Shown here in pieces: positions 41,027-49,459 of a stretch of DNA of 64,000 bases. Each line of letters begins with the position of its first letter. The first letter of the stretch is position 1. Both the position numbers and the translations under genes were made by a program. The DNA lies in contig NZ_CP082333.1 of NCBI RefSeq assembly GCF_019890935.1, positions 1,514,001-1,578,000 of the forward strand. Direction: 5' to 3'. Origin of the DNA: Exiguobacterium acetylicum (lineage in GTDB: Bacteria > Bacillota > Bacilli > Exiguobacteriales > Exiguobacteriaceae). The notes under the pieces were generated by a model. It was not told where the DNA came from. It saw nothing but the letters and a program-made list of their open reading frames with translations, and searched no databases.

Positions 41027-41080
41027 CTACTTGGTATTACAAGGTAATGATATACTAAGCTATTTTGTATTGCAAGGTAG
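41027..41080. promoter_or_regulatory. Two repeats TATTRCAAGGTA within imperfect palindromes, likely PadR operators
   Basis: TATTACAAGGTA (41035-41046) and TATTGCAAGGTA (41068-41079) are 33 bp apart, about three helical turns. Each is the right arm of an imperfect palindrome (CTACTTG-N6-CAAGGTA and CTATTTTG-N5-CAAGGTAG). They lie just upstream of the PadR start. Confidence 0.65.
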
Positions 41081-41169
41081 CAGGAGGAAAAAGATTCATT
41101 TCCCTGAAAAAAAGGTAAACAAATCATAAAGTAGATACGTCGCTTGTTTAGAAAAGGGAGGTATTGATC

Positions 41170-41940
41170 GTGGATAAGCGGAATACTGTCGTCTCGGCGA
41201 CCGTCGTCTTCATCATCATGGGTATCGTCATGGCTGTCTCTGCGTTTGGTTTCGGCATTCGTTACGGTGATCCGGAGTTGTTACGTATCGCGATCTTCGG
41301 TGAAGTCGCAACAGCGATTTTTCTCGTCTGGTACATTCGTCGTCATGCCACGTTTGCTGCTGTTGGGTTTTCGAAATTGCAGTCGCGGGGTCTAATCTGG
41401 TACATTCCGTTACTGCTGATCGTTCTCGTTCAAGTCGGATTGATCGTCAATGCGTTGTTCACGTCCTCGATATCATCATCGGCACTCCAACTTGTCGGAA
41501 TCGTCTTCCTGACGACCTTATTCGTCGGTTTCAATGAGGAAGTCTTGTTTCGCGGCATCATCTTACGCTATCTCAAACCGAACGAACATCCGTATCGTGC
41601 CGTCCTCATCAGTGCGCTTCTGTTCTCATCTTTCCACTTGCTTAATTTAATCGCCTTGATTCCACCGGCAGCGATGTTATTCCAACTTGCGAACACATTC
41701 GTCTTTGGTGTGTTCTTAGCGATCATCGCACTGAAGCTGAATAACCTCTGGCCATTAATCATTTTTCATGCGTTGTGGGATTTCGCGAGCATCGCTGCGG
41801 ATGTCGTGAATGTTAATTTAGGAATTACGGTTCTTTTGGCGCAAGTCTATCTTCTCGTTGCGATCGTCATTCAATTAATCTTGTTGAAACGACATGATCT
41901 CAGCCATCTGAATGGACCGATGAATCCACGTAACGTTTGA
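41170..41940 (+). CDS. CPBP-family intramembrane metalloprotease (Abi/CAAX-like)
   Basis: A 256-residue membrane protease-like protein with about seven helices. The family motifs are intact: NEEVLFRGIILRYL (Glu-Glu...Arg), SSFHLLNL (His) and FHALWDFASIA (His...Asp). CPBP proteins cleave within the membrane, and some process or protect against bacteriocins. The start is GTG at 41170, well spaced from GGGAGG. An in-frame TTG two codons earlier overlaps the site. It is divergent from the PadR operon and has its own terminator. Confidence 0.9.
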   Translation: MDKRNTVVSATVVFIIMGIVMAVSAFGFGIRYGDPELLRIAIFGEVATAIFLVWYIRRHATFAAVGFSKLQSRGLIWYIPLLLIVLVQVGLIVNALFTSSISSSALQLVGIVFLTTLFVGFNEEVLFRGIILRYLKPNEHPYRAVLISALLFSSFHLLNLIALIPPAAMLFQLANTFVFGVFLAIIALKLNNLWPLIIFHALWDFASIAADVVNVNLGITVLLAQVYLLVAIVIQLILLKRHDLSHLNGPMNPRNV

Positions 41941-41947
41941 ATAGTTG

Positions 41948-41976
41948 ACTCTCCGTTTTTTGACGGGGAGTTTTTA
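41948..41976 (+). terminator. Intrinsic terminator of the CPBP gene
   Basis: ACTCTCCGT / ACGGGGAGT (9 bp, one wobble) is followed by TTTT. Confidence 0.85.
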
Positions 41977-42008
41977 TATGGAATAAAGGTAGTATCAATG
42001 ATTAATAT

Positions 42009-42020
42009 GTAATATATTAC
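42009..42020. promoter_or_regulatory. Palindrome GTAATATATTAC directly before the GntR start
   Basis: A perfect 12-bp palindrome ends four bases upstream of the ATG at 42025. FadR-type GntR proteins often bind similar short palindromes (GT-N-AC cores), so autoregulation is likely. It occupies the place where a ribosome-binding site should be. Confidence 0.65.
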
Positions 42021-42024
42021 TTAT

Positions 42025-42690
42025 ATGAAACCTACAGATGATCTAGCCATTACACGACTTCCTCTTAGTGAGGAAGTGTATCGACGTTTACAGCATCACA
42101 TCATCACCTTACGCCTCGCCCCAGGTGAGAAGGTGAACGATCAAGCGCTCGCGGAAATGTTCGGAGTCAGCCGAACACCGGTCCGAGAAGCCTTGAAACG
42201 ACTCGAAGAGGAAGGATTGATTTTTGCGAAACGGGGCTCGCGGACGATCGTGACGGAGCTTGATGCTGAACAAGCACAGCAAACCTATCCGATCATCGCG
42301 ACGCTGCACGGACTAGCAGCGCGTCTAGCGGGACCACTCTTGACAGAAGACGACTTAACGGAGCTTCAGACGATTCACCAACAGTTCACGATGGCAATCG
42401 ATCAACAGGAGACGGAGACGGCGCTGACGCTAGACGATGCCTTTCACGATGTCTTCGTGTTGCGCAGTCAGAACGCTCAGCTACGGGAAACGATTCGCCG
42501 ATTGACGCCGCTGATCCGCCGGCTCGAATACGCCCAGTTCGATCGACTCGGTCGTCAATCGATTGCCGATCATGCGGCGATTTTGATTGCATGTCAACAA
42601 CGGGATGTCGAGCAGCTCGTCCAGGCGACGGAACATAACTGGAACGGGCTCGGACGTTTACTCGTCTCGACACTAAAGGAGGAGCGCTGA
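42025..42690 (+). CDS. GntR-family (FadR/FCD subfamily) regulator, possibly leaderless
   Basis: A 221-residue regulator. The N-terminal winged helix (LSEEVYRRLQHHIITLRLAPGEKV, SRTPVREALKRLEEEGLI) is followed by an FCD effector domain. The FCD metal-ligand pattern is partly visible: DDAFHDVFV then DHAAILIACQ. No Shine-Dalgarno precedes ATG 42025; the 12-bp palindrome lies there. The message may be leaderless or start elsewhere. It overlaps the EmrE-like gene by one base, and the operon may be controlled by this protein. Confidence 0.88.
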   Translation: MKPTDDLAITRLPLSEEVYRRLQHHIITLRLAPGEKVNDQALAEMFGVSRTPVREALKRLEEEGLIFAKRGSRTIVTELDAEQAQQTYPIIATLHGLAARLAGPLLTEDDLTELQTIHQQFTMAIDQQETETALTLDDAFHDVFVLRSQNAQLRETIRRLTPLIRRLEYAQFDRLGRQSIADHAAILIACQQRDVEQLVQATEHNWNGLGRLLVSTLKEER

Positions 42691-43622
42691 TGCGACCAAT
42701 CATTTATGGGATCTTGGCGGCGATGTTCTTTGCCGTCACCTTCATCTTGAATCAATCGATGCAAGGAGCAGGGGGGCACTGGATCTACAGTGCGTCGCTT
42801 CGATTCTTCTTGATGTTGCCGTTCTTCGTCGTCATCGTCTTGATGCGTCGGGGAATTGGTCGCGTCTTACAGGCACTGCGAGCAGATATCGGATTTTGGT
42901 TACTGTACGGAACGATCGGTTTCGGACTGTTTTACGGTAGTATTTGTCTTGCTGCCGATCATGCGCCAGGCTGGCTGATTGCCGGAACGTGGCAATTGAC
43001 GATCCTAGCCGGACCGCTGCTTGCGCCCTTGTTCAAGCAACGGATTCCGTGGTCGGCTCTCAAGTATTCCGTCTTGATCGTCCTTGGCGTCGTCGTCATG
43101 CAGTTATCCGTCGCAGTAAGTCTATCGCTACAATCCTTACTGTTCGGTGCCTTGCCGGTGCTCGTCGCTGCGATTGCCTATCCGCTTGGTAACCGGAAGA
43201 TGATGGAACGGTATGGGAATGAGCTCGATGTCTTTGAGCGGATCCTTGGAATGACGATCGCGAGTCTACCGTTTTGGATTGTGCTCTCCGTAATTGCTTA
43301 CATACAAGTCGGATTACCAAGTGTCAGTCAAGTGACCCAGTCCGGCTTCGTCGCCTTATTCTCAGGCGTCATCGCGACATCGCTCTTCTTCTACGCGACG
43401 TCACTCGTCCGGACGGAACCGGTCCGGTTAGCCGCGATCGAGGCGACTCAGTCGTTTGAGATCGTCTTCACCGTTATCGGGGAGATTTTGTTTCTCCATG
43501 CAGCACTACCGACTGGACTCGCGACATTCGGGATCATCCTCGTCATGCTCGGGATGACGTTGCATAGCCTGAATCAGGCGGAGCGGACGGTCGTCCGTCC
43601 TGCGAAACGAAAAATCAATTGA
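42690..43622 (+). CDS. EmrE-like putative multidrug/metabolite exporter (DMT superfamily)
   Basis: A 310-residue protein with ten helices of the drug/metabolite transporter superfamily, closest to the putative multidrug resistance efflux (PF13536) group: AAMFFAVTFILNQSMQGAGG, then W...SLRFFLMLPFF, and in the second half GNRKMMERYGNELDVFERI. AAAGGAGGAGC precedes the ATG, which overlaps the regulator stop (TGATG). Export of a small organic substrate recognised by the GntR protein is a reasonable inference. Confidence 0.87.
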   Translation: MRPIIYGILAAMFFAVTFILNQSMQGAGGHWIYSASLRFFLMLPFFVVIVLMRRGIGRVLQALRADIGFWLLYGTIGFGLFYGSICLAADHAPGWLIAGTWQLTILAGPLLAPLFKQRIPWSALKYSVLIVLGVVVMQLSVAVSLSLQSLLFGALPVLVAAIAYPLGNRKMMERYGNELDVFERILGMTIASLPFWIVLSVIAYIQVGLPSVSQVTQSGFVALFSGVIATSLFFYATSLVRTEPVRLAAIEATQSFEIVFTVIGEILFLHAALPTGLATFGIILVMLGMTLHSLNQAERTVVRPAKRKIN

Positions 43623-43638
43623 GAAAGTAGGCTGTCAG

Positions 43639-44340
43639 ATGGTTTTAACAGGTACACTCGTCAATACCGTCCTGATCATCATTGGGACGTTGCTCGGATT
43701 GATGTTCCACCGGATTCCGGAACGGATGAAGGAGACGGTCTTGCAAGCGATTGGTCTAGCCGTCGTCGTGCTCGGGATCCAGATGGGGATGAAAAGCACG
43801 AACTTCTTGATCGTCATCGGTAGTCTCGTTCTCGGAGGTGCGATCGGAGAATGGTTCCGCCTCGATGAGAAGCTCGATCGGATGGGGGCATGGCTCGAAC
43901 GTAAAATCAGTCGCGGTCGACCATCGAATATCGCCGAAGGCTTCGTTACCGCGACGTTGATTTTCGTCATTGGAGCGATGGGTGTCCTCGGTGCGCTCGA
44001 CGGTGGACTGCGTCAGGATCACGACGTCCTCTATACGAAGGGATTGATTGACGGCTTCACGGCGCTTGTCCTCAGTTCAACGCTCGGAATCGGCGTCATG
44101 TTCTCGGCGATTCCTGTCTTCCTCTATCAGGGGGCGATTGCACTGAGTGCCGTTGCGATCACGAAGTTCATTCCCGACGCCGCGCTGCAAGAATTCATCT
44201 TGGAGATGACGGCGACCGGTGGAGTGATGATTGCAGCGATCGGTCTCAATCTCGCCGGAATCACGAAAATCCGTGTCGCGAACTTGTTACCGGGCATCGT
44301 CATCGTCGCTGTCATCGTGACGGGCTTACATCTATTCTAA
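43639..44340 (+). CDS. DUF554 membrane protein (YdfK/YqgA-like)
   Basis: A 233-residue protein with about seven helices of the DUF554 family. Typical segments are LVNTVLIIIGTLLGLMF, LGGAIGEWFRLDEKLDRMGAWLE, and FVTATLIFVIGAMGVLGALDGGL. Family function is not established. It lies 16 bases after the EmrE-like gene and is the third gene of that operon, ended by a hairpin. Confidence 0.9.
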   Translation: MVLTGTLVNTVLIIIGTLLGLMFHRIPERMKETVLQAIGLAVVVLGIQMGMKSTNFLIVIGSLVLGGAIGEWFRLDEKLDRMGAWLERKISRGRPSNIAEGFVTATLIFVIGAMGVLGALDGGLRQDHDVLYTKGLIDGFTALVLSSTLGIGVMFSAIPVFLYQGAIALSAVAITKFIPDAALQEFILEMTATGGVMIAAIGLNLAGITKIRVANLLPGIVIVAVIVTGLHLF

Positions 44341-44343
44341 CGA

Positions 44344-44384
44344 AACATCCCCGCCTGTCCGAAAGGACGAGCGGGGATGTTGTA
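44344..44384. terminator. Hairpin between convergent operons
   Basis: ACATCCCCGC / GCGGGGATGT with inner TGTCC-GAAA-GGACG. The U-tract is short on the plus side (TGTATTATG) and TTTCG on the minus side. Confidence 0.78.
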
Positions 44385-44855
44385 TTATGTCTCAATCAAT
44401 TCATGTGTCTCGTATGCCGTGATTGTATGGCCATCATAATGAAAGTCATGCAGTAAAGGGTGCTCGGTCGACAGAGCAATCGGTAGGTAGTGCCGGAGGT
44501 TGCTGATGACACCCATGTTATCGTCGCCTAAAATCCAGTCGAGTGATTTCCAATCGAGGATTCCTTCAACTGTCATGACCGGTGTTGGAAACGGACGATC
44601 TTCTAAATCAGCCAGGTAGAGGTACATGCCAGAAGTCTCTTTCCCATGTAAGCGGACGATGCCTTTCGATGTCACTGAGGTGAGCGGGATGCCTGTCTCT
44701 TCAAACGTCTCGCGGATGACGGCGGCTTCCGGTGTCTCGCCCGGTTCGATCTTACCACCGACACCATTCCACATGCCCATCGCCGGACGTTTTTGCCGAT
44801 TGACGAGTAAAAAGTGGTCTGCGTGGCGGATTAAACAAAGTGTATAACGATCCAT
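44385..44855 (-). CDS. Nudix hydrolase, 8-oxo-dGTPase-like (MutT/YvcI)
   Basis: A 156-residue Nudix enzyme. Nudix box: GGKIEPGETPEAAVIRETFE then ETGIPL. The preceding KRPAMGMWNGVGGK matches the MutT/YvcI subgroup. A C-terminal extension reads LLHDFHYDGHTITAYE. It probably hydrolyses oxidised or excess nucleotides. It starts three bases after the NAT stop, so both are read from one mRNA. Confidence 0.9.
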   Translation of the reverse strand: MDRYTLCLIRHADHFLLVNRQKRPAMGMWNGVGGKIEPGETPEAAVIRETFEETGIPLTSVTSKGIVRLHGKETSGMYLYLADLEDRPFPTPVMTVEGILDWKSLDWILGDDNMGVISNLRHYLPIALSTEHPLLHDFHYDGHTITAYETHELIET

Positions 44856-44858
44856 GAT

Positions 44859-45605
44859 TTACGACTCCCGTCCTAAAAAGTGTGTGTTGTACAGCATCTC
44901 TAATTGGGCGGGACCTGCGACCGGTAACTCGGTCGTCGTCGTTTCTTCAATCCGTAACGTCCGCTCAGTCAACGTCTTTTGTCCGGTTGGCGTCCGCATC
45001 GCGACGAGGCGACCTTTATTGAACGGCGAAGCGTCGCTCTGCTGGATGATCTGTTCCATCTTCGATAAGTCATCTGTTGTAATGGACGTCTCGCGGTCGA
45101 ACCGGTATCCAGTCACAAACTCTGCTTGTCCCGTTCGCTTCATCTCAAGTATGTCATTATTGATGATCCGGTAACTGCCGCTCGCGGAATGAACGGTCTC
45201 CCCATTCAACGGAACAGGGACGAGCGGTAAATTAACGCCGAAGCCGGTATCGAGCAAGTGTGTTTCATTCCAAATGATCGCGACATGGGTCGGTCCGGTC
45301 GCTGACCAGGCGTCCGACTTCGTATCGTAAACAGTCGCTTGAACGAGCCGAACGGGACAATTCAGTTCCTGCAGGACCCGGTGCAGCAGTCCATTCAAGT
45401 CATAACAGACACCACCGCGTCGCTCTGTCAGAAACGTTTCGATGAAGCGCTCGTCGCTAAACGGACGGATGCGCTTCTCAAGGACGGTCGTATTCTCGAA
45501 CGGTAACTGGTAGGCGAAGGCTTCGAGTAAGTCAGGTAATTGATCAAACGTGATTGCATCGAGCTGAAACTCAATTCGCTGTTCTAAGTCTTTCATCCAA
45601 TCCAT
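44859..45605 (-). CDS. nat: Arylamine N-acetyltransferase
   Basis: A 248-residue cysteine-dependent NAT that moves acetyl from acetyl-CoA to arylamines and hydrazines. The catalytic triad is present: Cys in RRGGVCYDLNGL, His in THVAII, Asp in LLDTGFGVN. The N-terminal helical bundle with AFAYQLPFENTTV is typical. ATG at 45605 follows GGAGGGACC. It is the first gene of a two-gene operon with a Nudix hydrolase. Confidence 0.95.
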   Translation of the reverse strand: MDWMKDLEQRIEFQLDAITFDQLPDLLEAFAYQLPFENTTVLEKRIRPFSDERFIETFLTERRGGVCYDLNGLLHRVLQELNCPVRLVQATVYDTKSDAWSATGPTHVAIIWNETHLLDTGFGVNLPLVPVPLNGETVHSASGSYRIINNDILEMKRTGQAEFVTGYRFDRETSITTDDLSKMEQIIQQSDASPFNKGRLVAMRTPTGQKTLTERTLRIEETTTTELPVAGPAQLEMLYNTHFLGRES

Positions 45606-45741
45606 CTCTGGTCCCTCCTTTGTTCACTACCTGATTATCCCATATTCCTTCAGAAAATGTGGATTTCAGTCTATATTATCTGAAAATAAGGATTTCCCTT
45701 TTGTTCAATGGAAATCTTTGATATGCTGAGACAGGATTAAT

Positions 45742-45756
45742 TAAGAATGATTCTCA
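45742..45756. promoter_or_regulatory. Fur box
   Basis: TAAGAATGATTCTCA matches the 7-1-7 Gram-positive Fur consensus TGATAATNATTATCA at most positions (read on the minus strand: TGAGAAT-C-ATTCTTA). It lies 33 bases before the siderophore-binding-protein gene. Iron-dependent repression is expected. Confidence 0.85.
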
Positions 45757-45788
45757 ATGTCGAATCACGAATTAAAGGAGGTCTCACC

Positions 45789-46709
45789 ATGAGACGGAAA
45801 ACTTGGATGACAGCGTTGACGCTCCTCGTGTTGAGCAGTTTGATGCTTGCAGCTTGTTCAGGTCAAGCAGAGCAATCGAACGAAAAGACGCGGACGATCA
45901 CGCACGAAGCAGGAAAAACGAAAGTACCGGAAAAGCCGAAGAAAGTCGTCGCGCTCGAATTCTCGTTCGTCGATGCATTAGATGAACTCGGCATCACACC
46001 GGTCGGGATCGCACAAGAAAACAAGACGGATGTTTCTGGATTACTCGGAAAAGACATCTCGTTCACGGAAGTCGGTACACGCCAACAACCAAACCTTGAA
46101 GTGATCAGTTCCTTGCAACCGGATTTGATCATCGGCGACTTCAACCGTCATAAAGGAATTTACAAGCAATTGCAAGAAATCGCACCGACGATCATCTTGA
46201 AGAGTCGCAATGCGACGTATGAAGAGAACATCGATTCGTTCAAGACGATTGCGGAAGCGGTCGGCAAAACGAAACAGATGGACGATCGCCTTGCCCTGCA
46301 TGAAGAGCGCTTGCAGGCAGCGAAGAAGAAGGTTGATCCAAAAGATGACCGGAAAGTCATGGTCGGTGTCTTCCGCGCCGATTCACTGACAGCACACGGT
46401 GAGACGTCGTTTGACGGTGAGTTGCTCGAGAAGATCGGTATCGAGAATGCCGTTACGAAAACAGCGGAACCGACTGTGACGATCACGTTAGAGCAGATGG
46501 TCAAGTGGGATCCGGACGTCATCTTCATGGCGGAAGCTGATCCGAAGTTACTGAAAGAGTGGAAGGATAATCCGCTCTGGAATCAGATCACAGCGGTCAA
46601 AAACGGAGAAGTCTATGAAGTCAATCGTGACCTCTGGACACGTTACCGCGGTCTGGACGCTGCTGAACAAATCGTTGACGAAGCAATTCAATTGCTCAAA
46701 CAGAAATAA
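45789..46709 (+). CDS. Ferric-siderophore/citrate substrate-binding lipoprotein
   Basis: A 306-residue lipoprotein of the FecB/YfmC type. Signal peptide with lipobox LMLAAC, then ERKTRTITHEAGKTKVPEKPKKVVALEFSFVDALDELG-like opening (seen in pieces). The conserved QPDLIIGDF segment and C-terminal VYEVNRDLWTRYRG match iron-dicitrate and hydroxamate binders. It captures the ferric chelate outside the cell and delivers it to the FecCD permeases downstream. AAGGAGG precedes ATG 45789; a Fur box lies just upstream. Confidence 0.94.
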   Translation: MRRKTWMTALTLLVLSSLMLAACSGQAEQSNEKTRTITHEAGKTKVPEKPKKVVALEFSFVDALDELGITPVGIAQENKTDVSGLLGKDISFTEVGTRQQPNLEVISSLQPDLIIGDFNRHKGIYKQLQEIAPTIILKSRNATYEENIDSFKTIAEAVGKTKQMDDRLALHEERLQAAKKKVDPKDDRKVMVGVFRADSLTAHGETSFDGELLEKIGIENAVTKTAEPTVTITLEQMVKWDPDVIFMAEADPKLLKEWKDNPLWNQITAVKNGEVYEVNRDLWTRYRGLDAAEQIVDEAIQLLKQK

Positions 46710-46717
46710 CGAACGAC

Positions 46718-46744
46718 AAAAGCCGGAGCAATCTGGCTTTTCGT
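46718..46744 (+). terminator. Small attenuator-like hairpin between binding protein and permeases
   Basis: AAAAGCC / GGCTTTT around a ten-base loop, then CGTCTT. It may reduce permease expression relative to the binding protein or protect the upstream mRNA end. Confidence 0.5.
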
Positions 46745-46765
46745 CTTAGAAAGGGGAAAGATCCG

Positions 46766-47749
46766 GTGCAGCGGAAACGTCTGATTTTCGTACTTATCTT
46801 ACTCAGTGGCTTGGCCGTTTATAGTAGCTTGTTCTTTGGTATCACACAGATGAATCCGGTCCACTTAGTGCAGGAGTGGATCAGCGGCACGACCTCTAAA
46901 GCGGGACTCGTCCTGACGAATCTGCGCTTGCCGCGTCTCTTGCTCGGATTGTTGCTCGGAGCAAACCTTGCCGTCGCTGGAGCGATCATGCAAGCTGTGA
47001 CGCGGAACCCGCTCGCTTCACCACAAGTCTTTGGGGTCAATGCCGGTGCGTCGTTTCTCGTCGTCTTAAGCCTGCTCATCTTTCCGTCACTCGGGACGGC
47101 GAACTTGCTTTACTTCGCTTTTGTTGGTGCCTTACTTGGTGGCGTGCTCGTCTTTTCGTTCGCTTCGATTCGCGGGATGACGGCGTTAAAACTTGCCCTC
47201 GTCGGGATGGCAATCCATCTCTTGTTGACGTCGCTAACGAAAGGCTTGATTTTGTTCAACGACCGGATCACGAACGTCTTGTACTGGTTGTCTGGTTCGC
47301 TCAGTGATGCAAGCTGGCTCGAGCTCCGGATCGTCTTACCATGGTCGCTTGTCGGTTTGATTCTTGCGGCAAGTCTCGCGAAGTCGCTCGCCGTTTTCCA
47401 ACTCGGGCAAGACGTCGCGGTCGGACTCGGACAAAAAGTGACGCGGATCCGTCTGCTTGCCGGCATCAGTGTCGTGTTACTCGCAGGCGTGACGGTTGCC
47501 GTTGCCGGAGCAATTGGCTTCATCGGTCTGATGGTGCCGCATATCACACGTCGACTCGTTGGCGAGGACTACCGAATCGTCTTACCCGTCTCTGCCGTCA
47601 TCGGTGGTCTGTTGTTGACGTACGCCGATGTCCTGGCGCGCTTCATTGCCTATCCGTATGAATCACCAGTCGGCATCGTGACGTCATTGCTCGGGGCACC
47701 TTTCTTCCTTATCTTGGCACGTCGCCAGATGAAAGGGGGATTACGATGA
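46766..47749 (+). CDS. Ferric-siderophore ABC permease, FecCD family, subunit 1
   Basis: A 327-residue FecCD permease with about ten helices. Family marks: LRLPRLLLGLLLGANLAVAG, AVTRNPLASPQVFGVNAGAS, and GAIGFIGLMVPHITRRLVGEDYR, the coupling region for the ATPase. The start is GTG at 46766 after AAAGGGGAAAG. It overlaps permease 2 by four bases. The partner ATPase is not encoded here. Confidence 0.94.
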   Translation: MQRKRLIFVLILLSGLAVYSSLFFGITQMNPVHLVQEWISGTTSKAGLVLTNLRLPRLLLGLLLGANLAVAGAIMQAVTRNPLASPQVFGVNAGASFLVVLSLLIFPSLGTANLLYFAFVGALLGGVLVFSFASIRGMTALKLALVGMAIHLLLTSLTKGLILFNDRITNVLYWLSGSLSDASWLELRIVLPWSLVGLILAASLAKSLAVFQLGQDVAVGLGQKVTRIRLLAGISVVLLAGVTVAVAGAIGFIGLMVPHITRRLVGEDYRIVLPVSAVIGGLLLTYADVLARFIAYPYESPVGIVTSLLGAPFFLILARRQMKGGLR

Positions 47750-48714
47750 GAGAGATGCGTCGGATTCTACTTGTCGCAGTAATCGTTTTCGTCACAAGCT
47801 TCGCCTTATTGTCGGTCGGTTCGATTCAGTTATCGTTAACGGAACTCTGGCAGTCGTTCTTTGGTGGAAAGGATGCTTTCATCGTCCAAAATTACCGTCT
47901 GCCGCGAACGGTCCTCGCCTTTTTAGCAGGAGCGAGTTTCGCTCTTGCCGGGGTCATCTTACAAAGCGTCATCCGTAATCCATTGATCTCACCGGACGTA
48001 ATTGGGGTGACGAACGGAGCGTCTCTGTTCGCTGTTTTGACGATTGCCCTCGTGCCGGATGGTCCGCTCTTGTTGACACCGATCGCCGCCTTCATCGGAG
48101 CAGCACTCGTCATGCTGGCGTTGATGATGCTTGAGCGGGGAGGAAACGTCTCCCGCAGTTCGTTTGCGTTACTTGGTATCGCCGTTAGTGCGATCTGTGC
48201 TTCCGGAACAGAATACCTGTTGATTAAATTTCCACTTCAGACGAACGATTCACTCGTCTGGCTTGCTGGCAGTCTGTTCGGGAAAGGCTGGCAGCAGGTG
48301 TTGATCTTAGCGCCGGTGCTCGTCGTGATTGGTGCGATCCTCTTCTATCGACACCGTCAACTCGATGTCTTATCACTTAGTGAGGAAGTCAGCATTGGTC
48401 TCGGTTTACCGATTCAGCGGACGCGGCACGTCTTCTTGGCGCTCGCTGTTGTCCTAGCCGGTATTGCCGTCGCAACAGTCGGTGCAATCGGCTTCATCGG
48501 TTTGATTGCTCCACATATGGCACGCCGTCTTGTCGGACATAAACACCTCGCCGTCTTACCGATGGCGCTGTTACTCGGCGGCGGATTACTCGTCGTCGCT
48601 GATGCGCTCGGTCGCGGGATTCATCCGCCGCTTGAAGTGCCAGCCGGATTGATCACGGCGATCATCGGTGTACCGTACTTCCTGTATCTCTTACGGAGAG
48701 AGAAGGCGGCTTGA
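47746..48714 (+). CDS. Ferric-siderophore ABC permease, FecCD family, subunit 2
   Basis: A 322-residue FecCD permease paralogous to subunit 1: NYRLPRTVLAFLAGASFALAG, SVIRNPLISPDVIGVTNGAS, and GAIGFIGLIAPHMARRLVGHKH. The pair probably forms a heterodimer. The operon ends here at a strong terminator without a FecE-type ATPase. The complex must borrow one from elsewhere, as B. subtilis siderophore systems do with YusV. Confidence 0.94.
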   Translation: MREMRRILLVAVIVFVTSFALLSVGSIQLSLTELWQSFFGGKDAFIVQNYRLPRTVLAFLAGASFALAGVILQSVIRNPLISPDVIGVTNGASLFAVLTIALVPDGPLLLTPIAAFIGAALVMLALMMLERGGNVSRSSFALLGIAVSAICASGTEYLLIKFPLQTNDSLVWLAGSLFGKGWQQVLILAPVLVVIGAILFYRHRQLDVLSLSEEVSIGLGLPIQRTRHVFLALAVVLAGIAVATVGAIGFIGLIAPHMARRLVGHKHLAVLPMALLLGGGLLVVADALGRGIHPPLEVPAGLITAIIGVPYFLYLLRREKAA

Positions 48715-48722
48715 ACAAGTTA

Positions 48723-48796
48723 TTTAAAAAAAGACTCTCGGAAACCGAGGACAAGTGTGCAGCATCTGTCTTTCGGTCAGAGAGTCTTTTTTTGTG
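48723..48796. terminator. Bidirectional terminator
   Basis: AAAAAAAGACTCTC / GAGAGTCTTTTTTT (14 bp) with inner CTCGGaaaCCGAGG. Both strands carry long U-tracts. Confidence 0.92.
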
Positions 48797-49459
48797 TTAG
48801 TCGAGTTCTTGAAGCGTAATCATTCGATCATGTCGATTCGCGACATCTAGGTCATGCGTAACTGTGATGATTGTCGTCTGGACTGTTTGATTCAAGTCAA
48901 AGAGTAGATTCATGATCTTTTCTTTATTCTCGGTATCTAAAGAAGCAGTAGGTTCGTCTGCTAAGATGATATCAGGTTTCATGATTACGGCTCTTGCGAA
49001 GACGGCTCGTGAGCGTTGACCACCCGAACATTCATGTGGTTTCTTCTTTAAGATTGAAGCGATCCCAATGCGATGCACGACTTCCTTTACGTACGCAAGC
49101 GTCGTTGGGTCTTTCTCTAAATTAGCATATAAGAGAGGTAACTTAATATTATCTTCAATAGTCAACGAAGGGATCAAAGCGGATTCTTGGAGGACGAATC
49201 CGATTTTTTGATTTCGCCATGTGGCCAATTGTTTTGTGGTCAAGTCAGCCGTAGATGAATCGAAAAGTGTATAGGTGCCTTCATAGTGCGTATCAAGTAG
49301 TCCGAGTATATTCAGTAAAGATGTTTTGCCCACGCCGGACGGACCGACGATCGCCAGTTTTTCACCGGATTGAACCGTCAAGGTGAAGTTTTTCAGTATT
49401 GAAAAGTTCGATTTCGGAAACGTCTTCTGTTGAATTTCAAGATGAATGCAATTACTCAT
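48797..49459 (-). CDS. ABC transporter ATP-binding protein (MacB/LolD-type)
   Basis: A 220-residue ATPase of the FtsX-coupled class. Walker A GPSGVGKTS, Q-loop VLQESALIPSLTIEDNI, signature CSGGQRSRAVFARA, Walker B IILADEP plus TASLD, H-loop VTHDLDVA. ATG at 49459 overlaps the permease stop by four bases. A much longer in-frame N-terminal extension is Arg-rich and lies inside the permease gene. It resembles ATPases of bacteriocin export or immunity systems (lactococcin-972 type), but no bacteriocin gene is present. Confidence 0.93.
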   Translation of the reverse strand: MSNCIHLEIQQKTFPKSNFSILKNFTLTVQSGEKLAIVGPSGVGKTSLLNILGLLDTHYEGTYTLFDSSTADLTTKQLATWRNQKIGFVLQESALIPSLTIEDNIKLPLLYANLEKDPTTLAYVKEVVHRIGIASILKKKPHECSGGQRSRAVFARAVIMKPDIILADEPTASLDTENKEKIMNLLFDLNQTVQTTIITVTHDLDVANRHDRMITLQELD

